In this document: positions 11,414-24,850 of the stretch, piece by piece
How positions within the stretch are numbered: the first letter of the stretch is position 1
How the letters are laid out: each line of letters opens with the position of its first letter
Origin: Manduca sexta
Taxonomy: Eukaryota; Arthropoda; Insecta; Lepidoptera; Sphingidae
DNA: 64,000 bases
NCBI RefSeq assembly: GCF_014839805.1
Contig: NC_051120.1
Coordinates: 3,348,001 to 3,412,000, forward strand
Direction: 5' to 3'
Position numbers and translations under genes: made by a program
The notes under the pieces: model-generated
Seen by the model: the letters and a program-made list of their open reading frames with translations, nothing else
Database searches by the model: none
Told to the model about the DNA's origin: nothing

Positions 11414-14400
11414 CAATCATTTTACGTGGCAATAGTTCAAACAATTTTCTACAAAGTAATCAAAGTCGTAGCTAATTGGCTTTGCTTCTAATGTCCACGT
11501 GCAATAAACCTGATATCATTGGTAAAACGTATTTTTCAACGCATGTCATGAATATCCAAGGTCAATGCACACATGATGTTGTACACCCAGTGAGCATAAT
11601 GAATTCAATGACGGTTCATGCCTTGGACTTCCTTAAACGGTCACAGTGTTTGGTCAAACACAACAGTACGCAGAAAGTTGTGACATTGAAGAGCGGGGTT
11701 TAGAAGAAAGTGACATTAATAAGTTTATTACCAAACCGGCACGCATATTCATCACGCCAAAAGCAGACGTCGTAAAGCTCAACATTTGAAATTAATTAAT
11801 ACGAGGAATGAATCGACAATTCAATATGTACACGATAGTGGGTCAAGTTGTTTATTAATTGCGAATCTTGCGTACAAGTAGGACCGCCATTGTAAGGAAA
11901 ATGGGACTTGAGAAATCCATTCACTTTTAAAATTAGACAATAATGCGTTATTAGTAGGCACAGTACTTGGTACTTCAGTCGAGTTGATAGCCCATTTTGC
12001 GAACATTATTAATTGAGTCGAAGTTATTGAATCATTCGCGTCATAGAATAGCGTTGTGTTAAATGATTTCAAGCCTTGAAAGCATTTGTCAATAGTAGAA
12101 CCTGTTTCTAAACGCGAGACAGACAAACGTCCATAAAATTATAAGAAAGTAAATGCATCAAACATATATCTTGATCAAATGCACAACTTCCTCGAAACGT
12201 CTCAGTTGGATTTGACCACCACTTAAGTATGCTATGATAACAATCAAGTTCAGGTAGGCCTTTTGTAAAGGTATCAAAGATTTTATTTGTAGTAACGTGA
12301 TTTCTTTATTTATCTATTAAGTTAATTCGAGGTATAATCTATCTAAATTTGTATCTATTGTAGTTAATATACAATCGAAGTACAATGGGTTACTTTTGTG
12401 TGCATCAATCTACAGAAATATCAATGTCATTACTTTTATACAGATCGAGTAAAAATACATAGCCTGCCTCTATTGTCGAAAGTTCAATGCTTTTGACAAA
12501 AATAGTTTCTACCTTGGAATTACAATCTAAAACAATACTATGAGATACTTTGACCACGTCTCGGATTAAATTACAAAGTTTAAAGAGTCACTTCAATATG
12601 ATTTGCGGTCGCGCCGTGACCTTTGCATCACGACTCAAAGCAAAATATTATGAATTGTGATTTTCTATTGTGGATTCTAATGTACGCTTTAAAGTTCCGC
12701 CGTCCGATGTAGTATTTACTTGACGTGAATTGTCGTTGCATGACTCACGGATTTTAGTGTTGTCATAAAAATAGGCCGTTGTGGAGGTCTTATTATCTCT
12801 TTATTGAGTTATACCATCGCCGGTGTTAATTAAGATTACAAGTGCGTTAAGGTTTTGGGTACTCGTATGTTTTTCTTACTAGTAATATTTGTCTTGTATA
12901 TCTTGTTTTTGAAAAAGGCCTTCCAACTTCATCATGCGGTAACACTTCATGTGTTTGAAATTATCATTGGGAACGTTTGGTCTAGGGAGTACATTTACAG
13001 TGTTCTGTAGACCTTCTGGACTACCTTCTGTATTAGCGATAGTTATAAGTGATCTAATGCCTTTGATAGCTGCATTGTCGTGAGTGCAATACATTTTATA
13101 GCCTTCGGTATAAAACATGTTGATTTCAACTTTGCAATTTAATGTAGCGCTTGTGAATTTTATTATTATGACATTATCGTTAAGTGTAGAATATTAAAGA
13201 AAATAAAATAAGATTATGAGATCGTTCTTACTTGTTTTTAATTTCACTCGTTTTTTGCTGAATAAAAATATCCTCTCAAATTGTGATGGTAAATGCTTTC
13301 TCAAACCAATACTGATGTTACTGGTTTTACTACAGTAATCATTTTACATACTGCTTGGATGTTTTTTATTGTCAATCATATTATTTCAATCGTTTTGATT
13401 TAGTAAGTAATGATAGGTGACATAAGGATTCTTAAAAGATTCTCAGAATAACTTGTTATTTATAGGTAATTAATCATAATTACCTAATTTATATCATATA
13501 TGCTGTAACATGTTTGACCGCCTTAGCATTTGTGCTTAGTTTGCTTATTAGATTTGAATACGTCGTAAATTGTCGTTAATTAATTTTCATAGAATTTGTA
13601 ATATGATTCTACACTGATTCTATTGTAAACTAATACATTATTTGTTATTGTAAACAGTAAGTAAACCGCATTAATAAACTGATTTAATATTTTTATAATT
13701 TACGTACGATAGTTTACGATGCCATTCAGATTACATAAAAATACATTACCAATAAGTTTCATAATGAAAAACCCTACTCACCAACTTAAAGATAGCAATT
13801 TGCCCTCCATCAAACCTTATTATAAATGTACAAATTATACTAATGGAACGGTAATCGTAATTTTAAATTATTTTGATATTATTTAATGATATAATGTTGG
13901 CTGCATTTAGATTTGACTTTAAGTACTGTAAGCTCACGCTGTTTAACGTAATTTAATGAGTATTTGTTTTTTTTATTTACAAAACCTTTGGTACAATTTC
14001 TTAGTGAAGTCACTGTCCAAATATAGATAGTATTCATCAATAATCTATACTTATAATAATATAGTAATAAATTCGTAGATTTCAAAGATAAATGGAAACA
14101 AATAACAATCACACACTGCGGTCTTTATTTTCCAATTAGAATATTACGTATTTATCTATCTCCGGTATCTATTCAATTTGTTTCTCCGCATACTGATATT
14201 AAAACTTTAACTCGATAAGAAACACATTGCCTAATTAATTCGGGAACTTCTAATTCCATCGCTGCATTTATCTACAACTTTCTCATAAGAATTTAAAGTT
14301 CAGTGACCAGTCCATTCGTTTCGTTACCACTCCTTGTATTTTGTGTGGACTGATCTTTATTCCCGTCATGGGGTCATGGCTCGCTATAGACTTCGTTGGA

Positions 14401-15940
14401 CTTGAAGCATTAGTCAACTCTAGTTTAATGGTCACTTGTCTGTTAATTATGATTTTTTATTTGTAACTTAATATTTTATGTTGTTAGAAGATAGGAGAAG
14501 GTTCTGTTTAGCTTACTTCGCTTTTGTATGAAGGTAGTTAGTTCGATTATGGTAAGGTTTATAATTACGTACTCATGGTATTTTGCTTTACTAAATTTTA
14601 CAGTGATCATGTTTTTTATTTATATCTTATCATTTATTCTGACAGTTAGGGCTATATTAAAAATAAGTTTGTTCTCCCGAGCTTTAAATTTTAAATCACT
14701 TATTTAAAAAAAGACAGATTATACCGTAATTGTAGATATTACATAAAGTTATGTCGGATTATGTAAAACTATATCCTAAATATGTTACGGAATGTTTATC
14801 ATAATATTTAATACGTAAAAATGTTGCAATTTCCGGCGAACGACATCAAAATCACAGATTTAAATTTGCAAAAACGTTTTCCAGTTACTTAACCCAATCG
14901 TAATGTGCCTCGAAGCGAAACTAAACATTACCATACTAATTACTTTGTTCAAGTTTACGCAGTACGAGATTGTTTGTTGCCACCGAAGATTACTACTTCC
15001 CTAAATAATCTACTCAACAATGATTTTTTTGAGACAATTCAATGACTTGGTATTTTAGTTTTTATTATGCTAATGATGTTTCTGCGGTAGATTTGATTCT
15101 ATTTTTTCATCAGAATCGAATTGCAAAAAATAAACGGATATAATTATGCGTAGATGTGTTATTTTTGCGTTTCAAGTCATTAACATTACAATATCTAAAT
15201 GTGTATTCTATTGAGATCGCAATGAGTCGTCGTGGCACACATTTGCGCTCAACTAACTGTTTCTTTATGAGCAAAATGAATCGAACACACACATTGGCAT
15301 TGGGCATTACGTTGAGCAAGTTAACTCGTGGATTTGATTGTATTTTGGCAAAACCATTCCATTATATTCCCCTTTAGATATGTTTAATTAATGCCGGCAT
15401 CTGCCCGGTTCATTGTAATGTGCCGCACAGCATGGCTTTGTAATAAACGCAATCGTTATTATCAGCACAACGGGCGCTATAATATTGTGCGTTTGAGTCA
15501 TTGCACGCACGTCCGCTCCCTTTGACATCGGTTGTGAGAATGCACTTTATAAGAGCTGATTCATAGCTCCTGATGTACTAGAATAATCGATATTTGGAAG
15601 GTGAAGTCTTAATCGATATATTACATTATTAAGTTACCAAAAGTATAAGTTTTAACTTTCTTTGTGAATGTAAATATATATGTATATATATTATAAATAC
15701 TATTAATTACTGTACTTATTTCTTTGACGTTAAGGTGATAATTATTTGTAATGAAGTTCAGTTAAATGTTCGCGTTATATTTATCCTGCTATTTAAATGC
15801 AGTCGAGCCGGTCATAAACCAAATAAGCTAAGCTTTGTACAAAGTTTCCATTTGTTGGTACCTGCTACCCGATAAATCTATCTTACATGAGGAAGGTAAT
15901 TTTAAATTATAAAAGTCGTTATATCTGTCCTTATTTGCTG
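11414..15940. other. Unassigned AT-rich DNA (possible intron)
   Basis: No repeat ends recognised. Short minus-strand frames at 11,821-12,126 and 12,879-13,118 have no recognisable motif. A moderately GC-richer patch at about 15,390-15,550 has no splice or initiator signature I would stand behind. Confidence 0.45.
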
Positions 15941-15944
15941 ATTC

Positions 15945-16225
15945 AAAAGTTCAACAGTCGCGCCCTTTTCCGGTGCGCACGCGCCTGTGCATTCAGTGCA
16001 CGTTTCTGCGTACGCGCATATTGTCTTCTACTGCGGCCGTTTTTGTTTGAGCCTCGTTTGATACCGCTGAAAGGTTTTTGTGCACGGCTTGTATAAATCG
16101 TGTGCCGTAATAGCTTTGACCTAGATCGTTGCGTTTATGTTTTGTACGATATTTGGTTGTGCGTTCCGTCGACTTTTTGGGATTTCGTTCTGCTTATTAC
16201 TTAGGTTGTGTTTTATTGTAAATTT
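15945..16225 (+). promoter_or_regulatory. Second GC-rich promoter-like block
   Basis: A local GC- and CpG-rich block (CGCCCTTTTCCGGTGCGCAC, GTACGCGCATATTG) with an initiator-like ATTCAGTGCAC near 15,990. No clear donor follows. It may be an alternative first exon or an enhancer; strand is guessed from the initiator word only. Confidence 0.25.
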
Positions 16226-16721
16226 ATATCTCGGGGGTTTTTTTTATACCATAAGTAATTATTACGTTATGAAATTTGATAATTGATTATTATAATTCTA
16301 CTGCAAAAATAAGTAATCAAGACCAGGGACAGGGACTTCATGAACTTCTTCCGAAAAATTGCGTGTAGGTTAATAATTATTAATATGCGTCTATATTTTA
16401 TTAAACTGCTGTCTGCATTCCCATTTTATGTCTGTTCGGAAGTTACCTATAGACCGTTATTCTTAAAAACGATGTGACTTAGTTTAAGTGCGACTTGCAA
16501 AAACCGTTACAAATTATCTATTTCTGTCAACATTTCTGTTAACGTCAATGTTTTAGCAATAACTTTAAAATCATTTTGATATTGTGTTTCTGCTAAAGTA
16601 TATTAAAAATAATCGGACAAGTGCCATATTAAATTTTACAATCATATACTATAGTGGCGAAGGATTAAATTTTTCGAAAGGGAATCCGACATAATGTATA
16701 GCTTCTAATAATATGCTTCAA

Positions 16722-16850
16722 TGCGTTCTGGAAATCGTTCTAATGATAATTAGATTTTACAGAAATTACGAAAGGGAAGTCGACAGGAGTCGGGTTATAT
16801 GGACCCTTCACCGCTGATGTACTATAATACATAATCAGTATAATGAGAAG
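16722..16850 (+). repeat. Uncharacterised dispersed repeat, copy 1
   Basis: Shares GTTCTRATGATAATTAG, TTTTACAGAAATT, a TAGGA/AGGA.TCG block and TTATATGGACCCTTC.YCRC with a second copy at 18,335-18,460 in the same orientation. Family unknown. Confidence 0.5.
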
Positions 16851-17190
16851 GATATCCTTTACAATTCTGTTATGTGGAAGACGGGCGTCGTAGACTCAGT
16901 ATATACTTTTCTTACGTCTTACGGATGTCCGGCCATCAACGACTTACTCCGAGTTAGGTGTTATGAGTCATCAACACACAGTGCATAATGCATATATAAC
17001 AAACGGGTAATTCATGCATCGTATGCATGCATACGTGAGCGGTTGAGAGATCTGCGATGTTTCTACAGGAATATTTTACGTTGGAAATAGTTCGGGTTAG
17101 AATTTATGAGGTATACCTTCCTTTCACTATGATTAGTATATGTACAAATTTTCTCGGAGCAAGGTTTGAATTTTATAAAGGAGTTATGTT

Positions 17191-17364
17191 TTCCTGCGGC
17201 TCTGCCTGCGTGGAATAGTTTCTCTGGAATAAAAAGTAGCCTATAGCTTATGAGTGACGTAGCTTCCTATTAGTGAAAATATTTTCAAAATGGGTAGTAG
17301 TTTCTGAGATTAGCGCGTTTAAATAAACAAACAAACTCTTTAGCTTTATATATAATAGTATAGA
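17191..17364 (-). mobile_element. Short non-autonomous Helitron, minus strand
   Basis: Read on the minus strand it begins TCTATACTATTATATATAAAG directly after an A, continues GCTAAAGAGTTTGTTTGTTT, GCGCTAATCTCAGAAACTAC, and ends in the hairpin-type CCACGCAGGCAGAGCCGCAGG. The 3' CTAG is lost. This is the common lepidopteran non-autonomous Helitron type. Confidence 0.65.
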
Positions 17365-17969
17365 TAACACTATATTTGAGGGCTAATGCAGTACATTCCA
17401 AGTGAAATATCGACTAACAAGAGACGTGTAGATATATCGAGTGTACTCTAAATAGATCTTTCTATGGAGAAAAACATGTCGGCGAAGTGCGCATAGGCAT
17501 GCAGCCGCAAGCACCGCAGCACTTCGCCTCTTTACGAGCCCCTCGCGGTTGCAGAATTAATATGCTAATGGCGATCTACAAGAGAGGAACGCGTGAAACC
17601 TCGCATAAGACAAATTGTATTGCCATTTTTTACGATAGGCTAATAAATTGATCCGTATAAAAGATTTATCGAAAAACACACAGAGAGTGGTCGTACGCTA
17701 TGATGTCAGAAAAATGATTTTTGTTTTTGCCGAATTTAGCCAACAATGAGATTTTTTGTTCCGCTTTCAAATGCTTTTTATCTTTGGTTGATTACATGAT
17801 TTGTTCCTTGATGTTTTAATACCTGCGACATCGTGATTAAACGTTTTTGGGACCCATTGCGTAACGTATATTTTCTTTCTAAATATAAGTTTCAACTCTT
17901 TCATATAGAAGGAGGTACAGTGCAGTGGTCCGATGCGCAGTTAAGTGCATTCGAAATCAAGAGATTTTT

Positions 17970-18214
17970 ATTACGTACACGGCAAAGTAACGCCACTGCA
18001 CCTGATGGTAAGTGGATTGGGGTTCAATATAATGGCGACTGACAAAAGATGATTACCCCTCGGCAGTCGACACAATTATGCCGGCTTGTTGGAACCTAAT
18101 ATAGACGGACTGACCCCGGAACGCGAACGCGAACACTTACGTGGGCTAATATGTTTTAACACCTCGTACAGTGGTCGCTATCCGGGCGCATCTAAAATAT
18201 ATCCTACCAACAGA
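17970..18214 (+). repeat. SINE-like repeat ('CCTGATGGTAAGTGGA' family), copy 1
   Basis: Diagnostic words GCACCTGATGGTAAGTGGAT, GATGATTACCCCTCGGCAGT, CGACACAATTATGCCGGC, ACTTACGTGGGCTAATATG, and the tail ATATATCCTACCA. Other copies lie at 27,755-27,870 and 31,528-31,762, with their mirror copies at 55,545-55,665 and 51,577-51,812. Confidence 0.65.
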
Positions 18215-18334
18215 AAAAAAAATTGCGCTCGGCCTATCTAGCAGATTCGTGTACAGCAGTGGCGAAAGGTAAAGATTTCTGGTATGGAACCCGTCAATAT
18301 ACATAAATGCATGCATGATACTAATATATGTAAA

Positions 18335-18460
18335 TGCGGTCTGCAATAGTTCTGATGATAATTAGTTTTTACAGAAATTTTATTTAAAGGTAACCCGTAG
18401 GAATCGCGTTCGTTATATGGACCCTTCGTCACTAATGTACTGATATTATATTTCCATGTA
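18335..18460 (+). repeat. Uncharacterised dispersed repeat, copy 2
   Basis: Direct-orientation partner of 16,722-16,850, with the shared words GTTCTGATGATAATTAG, TTTTTACAGAAATT and TTATATGGACCCTTCGTCAC. Confidence 0.5.
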
Positions 18461-20580
18461 AATTGTAACATAAACAATCTCCATCGATCACTACGCAATG
18501 CAATCAGTTTTAAAACATTGCAGATTAGCATAAACGGTGAAACCGTCACTAATCTATTGGACCGGATCGTAAATTGTTATTAAAAGACATTAATCCACGG
18601 ATTTAATATCCATTTTATGCTTCTAGGGCTAAGATACTCTCATACATATAAATGGCTGATTTATGACTGAAATTAAACGCCACCTGACCATATTCTAAGC
18701 TGTCCTAGATGGTAGTCTAATTATTTACAGTTTAGTTCAATTTGAATTGTTGTTAATAGAGCTGCAACTATGTAGTGGCTTCATTTATTATATGGAGAAG
18801 TTCAAGTACCTAATATGCAGATTTTGACATTGCGTTAATAAATTAAAGCATATATTTGTCTTCTTGAAAATATTTTACCATAAGTTATTCTAATTATAGT
18901 TGTAAAATAAAAAAAGTGTAAGTTTCGAAAATTTTCGAAAAAAATAATAATTAATAAATAGCAATTTTATGACTTGAGGCCACTATAAAACAAATAGAAA
19001 TTATAGCTACAACGGTTAAGGTGCTCTTGTGGCCAAAATCATAAAAAAACGCCCTGTAAAGCTTTCGATGACAGATAAATAGTAACATCCCCGGAAAATT
19101 TGAAATGCAAGAATTACATGGCGCTCTGCGCTAGAGATCTAACACTTTAGATGCTATGAGTTAAAGAGTAATAGTCTTATTTATACCAGCTACAATATCC
19201 TCTAAATGTAACTGTAATAGAGCCTGCAGACTTAGCCGGCAGTTATAACATCAGCCGCTAGTCCCGTATAGAGAATAACCACCAGGTGGATAATATGTTG
19301 GTCAAAACTATTGAAAAACTAGTTTCCGACGTCAATTTATATCATAAAGACCACCCATACTGGCGTATTACCATTGATTTATTCATCACACTGTTCGAAT
19401 TCCACTGTTCATAAATTCAAAAAGTCACTGGCTTCATTGTCAGATCGACTAGTCATCTCAGTGAAAACAACCTAGTCATTAAAAAAAATTGCATCCGACT
19501 AAACTTTTCTATCAACTATTTTAATAATACCGTCGATTAAATCGGTTTAATCGCCTATGGGGGTCATTTTGTAGTCGCGGCTCGACGCGCTTTCTTTCAT
19601 GATTTATATACAAACTATTATATATTAGTATTGTAATGTTTGATAAGTCACTAGTGGACCGTAATTATTTCTCACTTCCCCGTAATTAGTGGACAGTTGT
19701 AAACGCAGGTGTTCGTTTCTACATCTTTAAATCTCTGTGATTGTTTAATTATGTAATTTACTTTCTGAGACTGTTTGATTCCGTCGACTTCATGGTCGTC
19801 TTAAGCTATTGCTGTATATCATTTCTTTTTGTTCATTGTGTCTGGTTAAATCTAGTGTTTTCTAAGTGGAGGTTTCTTTCTTACAATTTATCACTTTGCC
19901 TCTTTCATTATAAATTTTAAAATAAGGCATTGTTTATTAGTTATTAATATAGTATCGATCAACATTTTAATGTACGTGTTCTAAAATTTACCACACTCAT
20001 AGTTTATAATATACATCTTCTAACACTTATTTCACATGTTACACATAAAAAATGGGGTCCATGTGTTATGCAGAATAAATTAAATTGTAGATTCAGAACA
20101 TGAAACTAGAAAAACATGTTGCGGAACCAGATTTTTAGAATACTTTTTACGGAATTATAATCTATCCTTGTTTTAAGTTTATTTTTGTATATAGTTTTTT
20201 CCGGTTTCTATCGCCTTTGTTTCTACGTCAATTGCATTGCCTTGATTTTGTAAATCTTTTCAAACCATGAATCCGCCAATCTTGATATTTCAAATGAGTT
20301 TATTGTGAGTTGGTATTTTGTTTTAAATTTCATACATAAATACAGTATAAGGCTATTATTATATTACAAGATCGTGATTGTCAATATATTTGTGTATTTT
20401 ATTGTATTGTAAACAGTCTTATTTCTGATACAAATATTTTACTGATATCTCATATTTAAATATCTTTGATAAAAGTACGTACCTAGTAAGATCAGACACT
20501 GAAAAGTAGATTTAAATTCAACTTGCTAAATACATTTCATAACGACATAACAACATTGCTCTATACTCAAAAGTAAGTCA
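18461..20580. other. Unassigned AT-rich DNA
   Basis: No gene, TIR or repeat end recognised. Confidence 0.45.
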
Positions 20581-20700
20581 TTATCAACCAGTCTGATAAC
20601 TAGTTGAAACACTTACCTTTCATGAGTTGTTATCCATTTCAAGATAAAGTAAGGTATTATGACCTCTGGTTATCATGTGTGTATCTGTTATCAACAGATT
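20581..20700. promoter_or_regulatory. Cluster of GATA-type motifs
   Basis: Six GATAA / TTATC words within about 115 bp (TTATCA at 20,581, TGATAAC at 20,594, GTTATCC at 20,629, AGATAAA at 20,642, GTTATCA at 20,669, GTTATCA at 20,687). This density is well above what the surroundings show, and would fit a GATA-factor enhancer. Purely sequence-based. Confidence 0.3.
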
Positions 20701-22913
20701 TCATCTAATGTTTCATGTTGTTGCTTACGGAAGTAATTTCGGAAATCTATATCGCTTTATTCTTTTTCTTATCGATTATTTTTTAAAATTTTTACGACTA
20801 CTTAAATTATGAAAATATTAACCGAGATTTCCATATACACTGAATGAGGAATCTAAATTTTTAACGTTTAGATATTATATATTATAAATTTCTTTAATAT
20901 TTAAAACTAGTAATATTATAACAAAAAAGAATTTTCCCTATATATCTTATGTGTCGTCAAAATGTTTATTTCAGTTCAATCATTATAAAATTCTTATATA
21001 TAAGACAAATGAAAATGATGTAAATAAAGAATACGATTTCCTCGTTGAACGCAGTTCCACGTATCTTCCGGGTTACTTAATTAATGAGCACAGGAAATCA
21101 TAATTTCGTCGGTATGGTTAATTTTTTTCAATGTCGGAATGAATTGAGATTTTCCAGTTTGTTAATAAATATGTTGAAGATGATCATCATTTTCAATTTT
21201 AATAACGTGTGATTTGTAATCATTATGGAAGAGTACTTGGATTTGTTAATGGTGATGTTTTAATTAAAAATTAACAGTCATTTTAAAAATTGTTGCAGTA
21301 AAAGTCTAATAATATGCACGTTTTTTTAGTTTTATGAGTGATAGAGGATGTGCGACCACATTGGCCCATCGAGGAAGTGGTGGCCAAATAACCTAAAAAC
21401 TTAACTAAGTAGTTAATTAAAAGTGACAATAGTTTAAGTAGGAAATCGTGACTTTATTTTAAGAAAGATTGCAACAGGTGCTTACATAAATTCAATAGTA
21501 TCGCTCAATATAAGTCGGCATCTCACCTAAGCTAGCCATGTGGTAAAATGTGGAACTAATTTCTTGTATTATCAACCTTAATTTTAAAACAAAAAAGCAA
21601 AAGTGGCGCCCGCAAAGCACGTTTTTTAATTTTTCTAATAAAGCTATAAAATGTAAACAGTGTTTATATTCGCACATACAATAACACGAAAGTAAAGTGA
21701 TTACTCTGTCACAGGATGTTACGCGGCGTGCTGATGAGCCTCGCATAGATATCCGGCCTAGCTTTCCCTGTTCACCGGGAAGTCTCTTGTGAATCTGATA
21801 AAGATACCACCCAGTGTGACCTTTTGTTCGTTAAAGAGCAATGAGAATATGATATCATTACTTACGGGTGAAAGACTAGGAAAGAGTTGCCATTTTTTGT
21901 GAGAAGCTTTACCGGATGCAAAATGGTATGGTGTTTATTAAGTTTGGGGTTATGTTTCCATGAATTTAATTTTGGGAGAACATATTTCTCAGTATGTGGT
22001 GTCCTAGTTTGCTTGTGTTTTGCAAAGAAAGTAGTGTAGTTCATTGTAATTTACTCGAAAAATTTAATCCTTGTTTCTGTTTTTTTTTATTCTCTTGTCT
22101 TTGCAACACTCGAATATTTTGTCGAGTAAGATAATCAAAAGCACTTTCAGACAAAAGGGAAAATCAAATCACATTCGTCCAAAGCATTTAACGAAAGAAG
22201 TGGCCCCTATTACGTCTTCCAAAATATTTCTCGAGTAGTTCACAAACACGCAACGCGTTGTTTGTCAGCGCCTTTCTTTTCTTCATACATAATTTTCATA
22301 AATGTCATGTTTACACATTTTGTGGGAGAACGGTAGACCAATTTACCGATTCCGGAGTTTCTTACGTCCAACCGGACTGGAATCGGTGGCGTCTGTCAAA
22401 TACGGCATCTAATTAAGTCGTGTTTGTAGTAAAACGGTATATTATTAGTACTAGCTGTTATTAGCGGTCCCAGTGCGCGCGATAGGCTTATTTTAATATA
22501 TTATGCTGTGATTGGATTGTCACGGTATAACAAGTTAATCGCGTTGGTTTATTATTGTCATTTCCTCTGTTAAATGAGTTCACAGTAATTGGGAGTTGTA
22601 CTTGTTTAATGTTATAGCGGAAATTATGAACCGGAGTGTTCAAATGGTCAGATGGTAATGACCTTAAAAATCGAATACAGTGTCAGGGGCACGAGGTAAA
22701 AATAGTAAGTTGTGAATTTGCACCAACAATGTTTAGCTACTCTGTTCATAGCTATAAATAATTATGTTACTACTTGATTCGCTACTTTATGGTTCTGTGT
22801 TAATAATCATTTTGCAAATGGATATTTAGTTCATATTTAGCAGTACCACTTACAAATGTGATATAGTATAAATCTTCTACTGCGACAACGACCTAAAATA
22901 TCACCAGTCGCAA
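20701..22913. other. Unassigned AT-rich DNA
   Basis: No gene or named repeat seen. This is the last sequence that is single-copy before the inverted duplication starts at 22,914. Confidence 0.45.
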
Positions 22914-23787
22914 TACGAGCTATTATATGGGATATGAACCAACAAAGGTGATGCCATGAGCAAGTTGTGTACAACAACAATCCCGTAGTGGTTAATCCGC
23001 GGACCGTGTGAAATCTCTAATTAGCGTCGATTATGGCGAGCGTACGATGTATATGGTGAGACTGGGTACACTCCAGGATACTGTCTTTCACTTACTGTTC
23101 ATAATTATGTGGATTTATGTGTTTTGTTTGGTGATGTTGGCATCGCTTTCTTTTGCTGATTTATAGCTTGTATGTTGTATGTTGCTTGTATGTTGAAATT
23201 GTGAATTGATGGATGTTAAAATGTGAGTTTGAATTAAATTAAATAAAGTTAGTGATTTTATTTTGTTAAAGGGTGTGGTGTCGAAATGTCTGCGACACTA
23301 TTTTCACTTAGCTATATTACCAAAAATCCAGGGAAATCTTTTAAATTACCACTAATGGACAATTGGGTAGCACCGTAATGCACAATTTCTGCGGAAAATT
23401 ATTTCCATTGCTCAAGCTACCGCTGCTTGCCGCTAAAAGTCAAAGTAACCCGAAAGACGACATCTATTTTCCAACGAATATCAATTATCGAATGATAAGT
23501 TGATTTGCTGCCCACTGCTAGTTATCGTTCGCCCAACAGGTTAATTTTCACCTGATTTCACAACTACTATAATTTGCCTATAATTTAACCGAGATATTAA
23601 TTAATCCCTCGGCGTCTGTTAATCAGCATCTTTGGCAACCCAATTACTACGTACCTTCTATGATTCCATGGCAATTAGTTTAATATAGTGATCCGCTTAA
23701 TCAATTATGGCGTGCTAACAGTACCCTTATCTCGTGAAAGTAATGGTTCGAGGGAAGTTGGTAAAAACTACGAGCTTATAAGATCCC

Positions 23788-24384
23788 GTTCAGATGATAC
23801 GCGTTATATGCGCGTAAGCAAAACGCGCGTTAACAGCTACATGTATTTTGTGCGTTAAGCGCGCGTTTGCATGTGAACAACCCGATAAAATACTGTTACA
23901 ACTATTGGCATTCGTAAACAATAGCGCCTACCCGAATGTGGAGGGTTCGATGATGGAAGATTCTCGAAAGATCTCGATGTTCCCAGAATGTCGTGGAAAC
24001 TTATAACGGATATTAATTTTACTAAAGAGTTCCCGATCCCAGCCGCGTATAAAAGGACAGCTCGCGGCCGCCGCGAGGCCGTTTTGGTTACAACGCGACC
24101 AAGAGCAATAATTAATAGTAACTTCGATGCGAATACCGTCGATTGTTTGTAAACGTAGTAGTAATTGTGGTTAATAGTATTTGAATGTTTTAGTATTGTG
24201 GTTTTATTAACCTGTTGCTGTGTTAGAGTTTTTATTTGTGCTGGTGGTAATAAAAGAGTTTTTTTAAGTACAATCGGTATTGTTAACGTCTGTTAAAAAC
24301 CCTAACACGTAACAATACATACAAAATACGTGTAGTTTCGAACGCGCGTTTTGCTAACGCGCCTCTTACGTTTGTCATCTGAAC
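23788..24384 (+). mobile_element. 0.6-kb TIR DNA element, left-arm copy
   Basis: Imperfect terminal inverted repeats of about 75 bp: both ends start GTTCAGATGA and share GCAAAACGCGCGTT and a TACRYGTATTTTGTRYGT block. The interior contains a minus-to-TIR reading frame that is broken here by two extra G (GTGGAGGG at 23,938-23,945) but open in the other copy. A TATAAAAGG word at 24,048 and a CTCGCGGCCGCCGCGAG palindrome at 24,061 lie inside. Target duplication is not clear. Superfamily unknown. Confidence 0.65.
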
Positions 24385-24734
24385 AGAGTTTTACGTTCAT
24401 AACGATGTTGATTTATGGAATTCATATTTAATACGGTCTTGAATCAAATTGCCTAGATTTATGCAAATATGTTTAGTATCTACTTATTAGCTCTGTGGAT
24501 TAAGTCGATATTTTTAATTAGAACTTGGTAAGATCTCGATGTTGTGACCTAGATGTAGCAATGATTAGCATAGCCAGCAATTATTAGTTGAAAGTTGAAT
24601 TGCAAGCCTTTGGATAGCTAAGATTAGACTGCACGCATTACAATGGGCGAATTACGCCCAGTAAATATTATTTAGACGTCCATTTTTTATATTGGGCATA
24701 CAATAAGTCCGAAATCGTTGCTAATGATTGTGAA

Positions 24735-24850
24735 TAGTCGGTATTGTTTTCAACCGCCTTCAAAAAAAGGAGGAGGTTCTCAATTCGAATTTTTCATTTT
24801 TTTATGTTTGTTACCCCTGAACTTTTGTTTTTATTAATTTTGTGCATACA
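24735..24850 (+). repeat. Dispersed LINE-type 3' repeat
   Basis: Contains TTTTCAACCGCCTTCAAAAA, AGGAGGAGGTTCTCAATTCG and TTTTTTATGTTTGTTACC, a combination I know from many lepidopteran genomes. Mirror copy at 58,590-58,705. Confidence 0.5.

Noticed and set aside
17020..17035. 16-bp perfect palindrome CGTATGCATGCATACG
   Set aside because: Striking, but isolated, with no flanking duplication, repeat partner or conserved context.
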